Shown piece by piece: positions 59,508-64,000 of a stretch of DNA of 64,000 nucleotides (position 1 is its first letter; each line of letters opens with the position of its first letter). The notes under the pieces were generated by a model that was not told the origin of the DNA, made no database searches, and was given only the letters and a program-made list of their open reading frames with translations. The stretch is from Pigmentiphaga daeguensis (GTDB lineage: Bacteria > Pseudomonadota > Gammaproteobacteria > Burkholderiales > Burkholderiaceae_B): contig NZ_BAAAEN010000002.1 of NCBI RefSeq assembly GCF_039523035.1, positions 186,001-250,000 on the forward strand, in the 5' to 3' direction. A program made the position numbers and the translations under genes.

Positions 59508-60074
59508 ATGTCGGCTGAGCACAAGCCTGGCGACCAACCCAATTTGGATCCCGAAAACGTGAACCCCGCTCCGGCGGCGGAAACGCCCGAAACCGAGGGC
59601 GGCGAGGATCCCATCGTCGCGCTGCAGGCCCAGCTGGCCGCGGCCCAGGCCGAGGCCAAGGACAACTACGATGCCATGCTGCGCGCCCGTGCCGAGGCGG
59701 ACAATATCCGTCGTCGCGCCCAGGAGGAAGTCTCCAAGGCCCAGAAGTTCGGCATCGAGGCATTCGCGGAAAACCTGTTGCCGGTCAAGGACAGCCTGGA
59801 GGCTGCCCTGGCCCAGGAAAACCAGTCCATCGACACCCTGCGCGAGGGCGTGGATGTGACCCTCAAGCAGCTGATCGGCGCCTTCGAGCGCAACAAACTG
59901 GTCGAGATCGCCCCGGTGCCCGGGGACAAATTCAATCCGCACCACCATCAGGCCATCGCGTCGGTTCCGTCGGACGAGCCGGCCAACACGGTCCTGCAGA
60001 CCCTGCAGAAGGGCTACATGATCGTCGATCGAGTACTGCGTCCGGCACTGGTGACGGTCGCGGCCGCCAAATAA
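59508..60074 (+). CDS. grpE: Nucleotide exchange factor GrpE
   Basis: GrpE releases ADP from DnaK. The ATG at 59508 has GGAGG five bases upstream and is chosen over the ATG at 59496 that contains that site. The 188-residue product has an acidic Pro/Glu-rich N-terminus, a long dimerising helix (about residues 38-95: ALQAQLAAAQAEAKDNYDAM, RAEADNIRRRAQEEVSKAQ) and the beta-domain (FNPHHHQAIASVPSDE, GYMIVDRVLRPALVTVA). It is under the RpoH promoter and followed by dnaK after 105 nt. Confidence 0.96.
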   Translation: MSAEHKPGDQPNLDPENVNPAPAAETPETEGGEDPIVALQAQLAAAQAEAKDNYDAMLRARAEADNIRRRAQEEVSKAQKFGIEAFAENLLPVKDSLEAALAQENQSIDTLREGVDVTLKQLIGAFERNKLVEIAPVPGDKFNPHHHQAIASVPSDEPANTVLQTLQKGYMIVDRVLRPALVTVAAAK

Positions 60075-60107
60075 GGCCCGCCGCGATCGAAAGAAGCTAT
60101 CGCAGGC

Positions 60108-60133
60108 ATTGAAATAACGAAATTCCCACCTAT
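60108..60133 (+). promoter_or_regulatory. Probable sigma-32 (RpoH) promoter of dnaK
   Basis: ATTGAAA (six of seven to CTTGAAA), an 11-nt spacer and CCACCTAT (most positions of CCCCATNT) lie in the AT-rich grpE-dnaK gap, 46 nt before the dnaK ATG. It would let dnaK respond to heat independently of grpE. Confidence 0.6.
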
Positions 60134-60179
60134 TTATTGATCAAGCGAAATTTTCTGATTTCTTTCAGGAACAAGGATT

Positions 60180-62120
60180 ATGGGCAAAATCATAGGCATC
60201 GACCTGGGCACCACCAATAGCTGCGTCGCAGTGATGGAAGGCCAGCAGGTCAAGATCATCGAAAACGCCGAAGGCGCCCGCACCACCCCCTCGATCGTCG
60301 CCTACATGGAAGACGGCGAGATCCTGGTCGGCGCGCCGGCCAAGCGCCAGGCGGTTACCAACCCCAAGAACACCCTGTACGCCGTCAAGCGCCTGATCGG
60401 CCGCAAGTTCGACGAACAGGCGGTGCAGAAGGACATCGACCTGATGCCCTACGCCATCGTCAAGGCCGACAACGGCGACGCCTGGGTGCAGGTGCGCGAC
60501 AAGAAGCTGGCCCCGCCGCAGGTGTCGGCCGAAGTGCTGCGCAAGATGAAGAAGACCGCCGAGGACTACCTGGGCGAGGAAGTGACCGAGGCCGTGATCA
60601 CGGTGCCGGCCTACTTCAACGACAGCCAGCGCCAGGCGACCAAGGACGCCGGCCGCATCGCCGGCCTGGACGTCAAGCGCATCATCAACGAGCCCACCGC
60701 GGCCGCGCTGGCGTTCGGCCTGGACAAGTCGGAAAAGGGCGACCGCAAGATCGCCGTCTATGACCTGGGCGGCGGCACGTTCGACGTGTCCATCATCGAG
60801 ATCGCCGACGTCGACGGCGAAAAGCAGTTCGAGGTGCTGTCCACCAACGGCGACACCTTCCTGGGCGGCGAAGACTTCGACCAGGTGCTGATCAACTACA
60901 TCATCGCCGAGTTCAAGAAGGAACAGGGCGTGGACCTGTCCAAGGACGTCCTGGCCCTGCAGCGCCTGAAGGAAGCCGCTGAAAAGGCCAAGATCGAACT
61001 GTCGTCGGCCACGCAGACCGAGATCAACCTGCCGTACATCACGGCCGACGCCTCCGGTCCCAAGCACCTGAACCTGAAGGTCACCCGCGCCAAGCTGGAA
61101 GCGCTGGTCGAGGACCTGATCAACCGCACGATCGAGCCCTGCCGCATCGCCATCAAGGATGCCGGCGTCAAGGTCTCGGACATCGACGACGTGATCCTGG
61201 TCGGCGGCATGACGCGCATGCCCAAGGTGCAGGAGAAGGTCAAGGAGTTCTTCGGCAAGGATCCGCGCAAGGACGTGAACCCCGACGAGGCCGTCGCCGC
61301 CGGCGCCGCGATCCAGGGCTCCGTGCTGTCGGGCGACCGCAAGGACGTGCTGCTGCTGGACGTGACGCCCCTGTCCCTGGGTATCGAGACCCTGGGTGGC
61401 GTCATGACCAAGATGATCAAGAAGAACACCACGATTCCGACCAAGTTCTCGCAGGTGTTCTCTACCGCCGACGACAACCAGCCGGCCGTGACCATCAAGG
61501 TGTTCCAGGGCGAGCGCGAAATCGCCGCCGGCAACAAGGCGCTGGGCGAATTCAACCTCGAAGGCATCCCGCCCTCGCCGCGCGGCACGCCGCAGATCGA
61601 GGTCACCTTCGACATCGACGCCAACGGCATCCTGCACGTGTCGGCCAAGGACAAGGGCACCGGCAAGGAAAACAAGATCACGATCAAGGCCAACTCCGGC
61701 CTGACCGAGGATGAAGTCGAACGCATGGTGCGCGACGCCGAGGCGAACGCCGACGAGGACAAGCGCGTGGCCGAGCTGGCGCAGTCGCGCAACCAGGCCG
61801 ACGCCCTGGTCCACGCCACCCGCAAGTCGCTGGAGGAATACGGCGACAAGCTCGAGGCGTCCGAGAAGGAATCCATCGAGGCCGCCATCAAGGATCTCGA
61901 GGACGTCCTGAAGGAAGGCGACAAGGCCACCATCGACGCCAAGGTCGAGGCGCTGTCCAAGGCTTCGCAGAAGCTCGGCGAAAAGATGTACGCCGACATG
62001 CAAGCCCAGGCCCAGGCCGCCGGCGCGGGTGCGGCTCCTGGCGGTGACGCCGGCGGAGCGAAGGCCGACGACAACGTGGTCGACGCCGACTTCAAGGAAG
62101 TCAAAAGAGACGACAAGTAA
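60180..62120 (+). CDS. dnaK: Chaperone DnaK (Hsp70)
   Basis: DnaK is the ATP-driven Hsp70. The 646-residue product has the ATPase signatures IGIDLGTTNSCVAV, VYDLGGGTFDVSIIE and ILVGGMTRMPKVQEKV, a substrate domain (LLLDVTPLSLGIETLGGVMT) and a helical lid ending in DADFKEVKRDDK. AAGGATT precedes the ATG. A strong intrinsic terminator follows nine bases after the stop, partly separating it from dnaJ. Confidence 0.98.
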   Translation: MGKIIGIDLGTTNSCVAVMEGQQVKIIENAEGARTTPSIVAYMEDGEILVGAPAKRQAVTNPKNTLYAVKRLIGRKFDEQAVQKDIDLMPYAIVKADNGDAWVQVRDKKLAPPQVSAEVLRKMKKTAEDYLGEEVTEAVITVPAYFNDSQRQATKDAGRIAGLDVKRIINEPTAAALAFGLDKSEKGDRKIAVYDLGGGTFDVSIIEIADVDGEKQFEVLSTNGDTFLGGEDFDQVLINYIIAEFKKEQGVDLSKDVLALQRLKEAAEKAKIELSSATQTEINLPYITADASGPKHLNLKVTRAKLEALVEDLINRTIEPCRIAIKDAGVKVSDIDDVILVGGMTRMPKVQEKVKEFFGKDPRKDVNPDEAVAAGAAIQGSVLSGDRKDVLLLDVTPLSLGIETLGGVMTKMIKKNTTIPTKFSQVFSTADDNQPAVTIKVFQGEREIAAGNKALGEFNLEGIPPSPRGTPQIEVTFDIDANGILHVSAKDKGTGKENKITIKANSGLTEDEVERMVRDAEANADEDKRVAELAQSRNQADALVHATRKSLEEYGDKLEASEKESIEAAIKDLEDVLKEGDKATIDAKVEALSKASQKLGEKMYADMQAQAQAAGAGAAPGGDAGGAKADDNVVDADFKEVKRDDK

Positions 62121-62129
62121 GCGGTACCC

Positions 62130-62170
62130 GCGGAGCGGCCTACAATGTGGGCCGTTCCGCTTTTCGTTTT
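62130..62170 (+). terminator. Intrinsic terminator after dnaK
   Basis: GCGGAGCGGCC pairs with GGCCGTTCCGC (11 bp with one G-U) around a nine-base loop and is followed by TTTTCGTTTT. It starts 10 bases after the dnaK stop, so only part of the dnaK transcription should reach dnaJ. Confidence 0.88.
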
Positions 62171-62198
62171 GACTGCGCTGGTGCAGGCACCGGTGCAG

Positions 62199-62251
62199 GA
62201 TTTGGGTAGGCCCCCTGGCTGCCCCGCGACGTCAGGGGGCCTACCCAAATC
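62199..62251. repeat. Perfect 19-bp inverted repeat between dnaK and dnaJ
   Basis: The arm GATTTGGGTAGGCCCCCTG is repeated as its exact complement after a 15-nt loop. No T-run follows. It is unrelated to the interspersed repeat family. It lies 28 bases after the dnaK terminator and 74 bases before the dnaJ ATG, so it may be a processing or stabilising hairpin at the 5' end of dnaJ RNA. Confidence 0.9.
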
Positions 62252-62325
62252 CGTCAATAGCACGCAACCGCTATTCACCAGAGATATTGCCGGCCTCGTG
62301 AAAACGGGCCACCGAAGAAAGAACC

Positions 62326-63447
62326 ATGTCCACCAAACGCGATCTGTATGAAGTCCTCGGCGTTGCCCGCACCGCCACCGAGGAAGAAATCAAGAAGGCC
62401 TACCGCAAGCTGGCCATGAAGTACCACCCCGACCGCAACCCCGGCTCCAAGGAAGCGGAAGAGAAGTTCAAAGAGGTCAAGTACGCCTACGAGATCCTCT
62501 GCGAAGCCGAGAAGCGCGATGCCTACGACCGCTACGGCCATGCCGGCGTCGATGCGGCGGCCGCGGGCGGCATGGGCGGCGGGGCGGGGGGCTTCGCCGA
62601 CGCGTTCGGCGACATCTTCGGCGAGATATTCGGCGGCGGCCGCCAGCGCGGCGGCGCCCAGATGTACCGCGGCGCCGACCTGAAATACAGCATGGAAATC
62701 ACGCTGGAGCAGGCCGCCACCGGCTTCGACACCGAGATCCGCGTCCCCAGCTGGGACAACTGCGACACCTGCCACGGCTCCGGCGCCAAGCCCGGCACCC
62801 AGCCCAAGACCTGCCACACCTGCGGCGGTACCGGCGCGGTGCGCATGCAGCAGGGCTTCTTCAGCGTCCAGCAGACCTGCCCGACCTGCCACGGCACGGG
62901 CAAGGTCATCCCCGATCCGTGCACGGCCTGCGACGGCGTCGGCAAGGTCCGCCGCAACAAGACCCTGCAGGTCAAGATCCCGGCCGGCATCGACGACGGC
63001 ATGCGCATCCGCTCCTCCGGCAACGGCGAGCCCGGCGTCAACGGCGGTCCTTCGGGCGACCTCTACGTCGAGATCCACATCAAGCCGCACGGCATCTTCC
63101 AGCGCGACGGCGACGACCTGCACTGCGAGCTGACCATTCCGTTCACCACCGCGGCACTGGGCGGGGACCTGGAAGTGCCCACGCTGGGCGGCCGCGGCGA
63201 GATCAGCATCCCGGAAGGCACGCAGTCGGGCAAGGTCTTCCGCCTGCGCGGCAAGGGCATACGCGGCGTGCGCTCCAGCTATCCGGGCGACCTCTATTGC
63301 CACGTCGTGCTCGAGACCCCGGTGCGCCTGAACGACAGGCAGAAGCAGATGCTGCGCGACTTCGAGGCTTCGCTAAGCGAAGGCGGCGACAAGCATTCTC
63401 CGCAGAGCAAGTCGTGGACGGACAGGGTGAAGGAGTTCTTCAGCTGA
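62326..63447 (+). CDS. dnaJ: Co-chaperone DnaJ (Hsp40)
   Basis: DnaJ delivers substrates to DnaK and stimulates its ATPase. The 373-residue product has a J domain with the HPD motif (residues 34-36), a Gly-rich stretch with GGMGGGAGG, and four zinc-binding CxxCxGxG-type repeats (CDTCHGSGAKPG, CHTCGGTGAV, CPTCHGTGKV, CTACDGVGKV). The substrate-binding C-terminal domains follow. The length and order are standard for class A DnaJ. Transcription from dnaK must pass a terminator to reach it. Confidence 0.97.
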   Translation: MSTKRDLYEVLGVARTATEEEIKKAYRKLAMKYHPDRNPGSKEAEEKFKEVKYAYEILCEAEKRDAYDRYGHAGVDAAAAGGMGGGAGGFADAFGDIFGEIFGGGRQRGGAQMYRGADLKYSMEITLEQAATGFDTEIRVPSWDNCDTCHGSGAKPGTQPKTCHTCGGTGAVRMQQGFFSVQQTCPTCHGTGKVIPDPCTACDGVGKVRRNKTLQVKIPAGIDDGMRIRSSGNGEPGVNGGPSGDLYVEIHIKPHGIFQRDGDDLHCELTIPFTTAALGGDLEVPTLGGRGEISIPEGTQSGKVFRLRGKGIRGVRSSYPGDLYCHVVLETPVRLNDRQKQMLRDFEASLSEGGDKHSPQSKSWTDRVKEFFS

Positions 63448-63470
63448 TATCGGACCGGACGACCGGACGT

Positions 63471-64000
63471 TCAGCGCACCCGGTTGCGCAGGCCGGCCCG
63501 GTCGCCGCTGGCCCAGGCACGCGCGTTGTGCGCGATGAGCGGCAGCACCTGGTCGGCATAACGGTCCGACTCGCCGCCGATGTGCGGCGTGATCAACAGC
63601 CTGGGTACCGACCACAAGGGATCGTCTTCAGGCAGGGGCTCGCGTTCGAATACGTCCAGCGCGGCGCCTGCCAGCCTGTCGCCGCGAAGTGCGTCCACGA
63701 GCGCGGCGGTATCGCATAGCGCCGCGCGCGCCAGGTTGATGAGGAAGGCGCCGGGTTTCATCGCCGCCAGCACGGCGGCGTCCACCAATCCCCGGGTTGC
63801 CTGGGTCAGGGGGGCCAGGAGCACCAGGAAGTCCGCTTGCGCAGCCACGTCGCGCAGCGTGCCATGGGCGTGCACCCGGTCGAAGCCCGCCACCTGGCGA
63901 GGGCTCGCCGACACCGCCAGCGTATGCATGCCCAGCGCCTGGCACTTGATTGCCAGTTCGCTGGCTATCAAGCCCGTTCCCACTACCGCGAGCGTCTTGC
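63471..64000 (-). CDS. D-isomer-specific 2-hydroxyacid dehydrogenase, C-terminal part (cut by window edge)
   Basis: The frame is open to the window edge, so the N-terminal catalytic part is missing. The visible ~176 codons hold the NAD-binding Rossmann fold (LAVVGTGLIASELAIKCQAL, then VSASPRQ). Family signature segments follow: FLVLLAPLTQATRGLVDAAV, GAFLINLARAALCDTAALVD, GAALDVFEREPLPEDDPLW and the catalytic His region LLITPHIGGESD. Substrate specificity cannot be judged. The gene converges with dnaJ, with 23 bases between the stop codons. Confidence 0.9.
   Translation of the reverse strand, partial: KTLAVVGTGLIASELAIKCQALGMHTLAVSASPRQVAGFDRVHAHGTLRDVAAQADFLVLLAPLTQATRGLVDAAVLAAMKPGAFLINLARAALCDTAALVDALRGDRLAGAALDVFEREPLPEDDPLWSVPRLLITPHIGGESDRYADQVLPLIAHNARAWASGDRAGLRNRVR

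Noticed and set aside
60165..62003. 612-codon open frame antisense to dnaK
   Set aside because: Long antisense frames arise from the codon bias of dnaK in high-GC genomes. Its sequence is Val/Leu/Gly/His-rich with no domain, and dnaK is intact on the other strand.
1..64000. CRISPR arrays, tRNA or rRNA genes, prophage or plasmid genes
   Set aside because: Reading both strands I saw no regularly spaced direct repeats, no tRNA cloverleaf or rRNA sequence, and no integrase, capsid, replication or transposase genes.

Overview
This window comes from a high-GC, motile Gram-negative betaproteobacterium. It most probably belongs to the Alcaligenaceae (a Bordetella or Achromobacter relative). That is inferred from the protein sequences, from FlhDC-type flagellar control, and from the order dapB-bamE-fur-recN-nadK-hrcA-hemH-S4 gene-grpE-dnaK-dnaJ at the right end. 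No sequence search was run, so the genus is a guess.

Layout. Bases 1-1714 hold the end of a TctD/TctE-like two-component system. Bases 1735-12715 (minus strand) hold the export and basal-body operon in transcription order fliF-G-H-I-J-K-L-M-N-O-P-Q-R, with fliE divergent at 12918. Bases 13294-19439 (minus) hold the late genes fliC, then flaG-fliD-fliS-fliT, then a second FliK-like gene and a free-standing FlhB C-terminal-like gene. An orphan PAS histidine kinase (19698-20858) separates fliC from the master regulator flhDC (21081-22052). A long plus-strand run follows: motA-motB-cheV-cheY-cheZ-cheA-flhB-flhA-flhF-fliA. After it come flgN-flgM-flgA (minus) and flgB-C-D-E-F-G-H-I-J-K-L (plus), ending with a receiver/ATPase fusion gene (46430-47329). 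Bases 47566-49817 hold a NarL-type regulator with its kinase. Bases 49892-51435 hold cheR and a receiver-less cheB. From 51621 onward the window is housekeeping: lysine biosynthesis, envelope assembly, iron regulation, DNA repair, NAD kinase, haem synthesis and the DnaK chaperone set.

How it works together. FlhDC should activate the basal-body operons. FliA (sigma-28), held by FlgM until the hook is finished, then drives the late genes. I can read convincing sigma-28 promoters (TAAAGTTT-N11/12-GCCGATAA type) before flgM, fliC, flaG-fliD, flgK, motA and cheR, which reconstructs most of the late regulon from sequence alone. The chemotaxis set is unusual. CheV, a CheW-receiver fusion, stands where CheW would be expected. 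CheA has no P2 domain, and CheB is only the esterase domain. RpoH-type promoters precede grpE and probably dnaK.

The most distinctive non-coding feature is a family of interspersed palindromic repeats found at six places. They are built from 37-nt hairpin cores plus a tail ending in a run of G. They fill gaps between operon genes, sit in 5' leaders, touch stop codons and in dapB supply the last codons of the reading frame. I found no transposase, tRNA, rRNA, CRISPR array or clear pseudogene. No wholly new multi-gene system is evident. The best candidates for under-described biology are the repeat family, the receiver-ATPase fusion, and the FliK-like/FlhB-tail gene pair.
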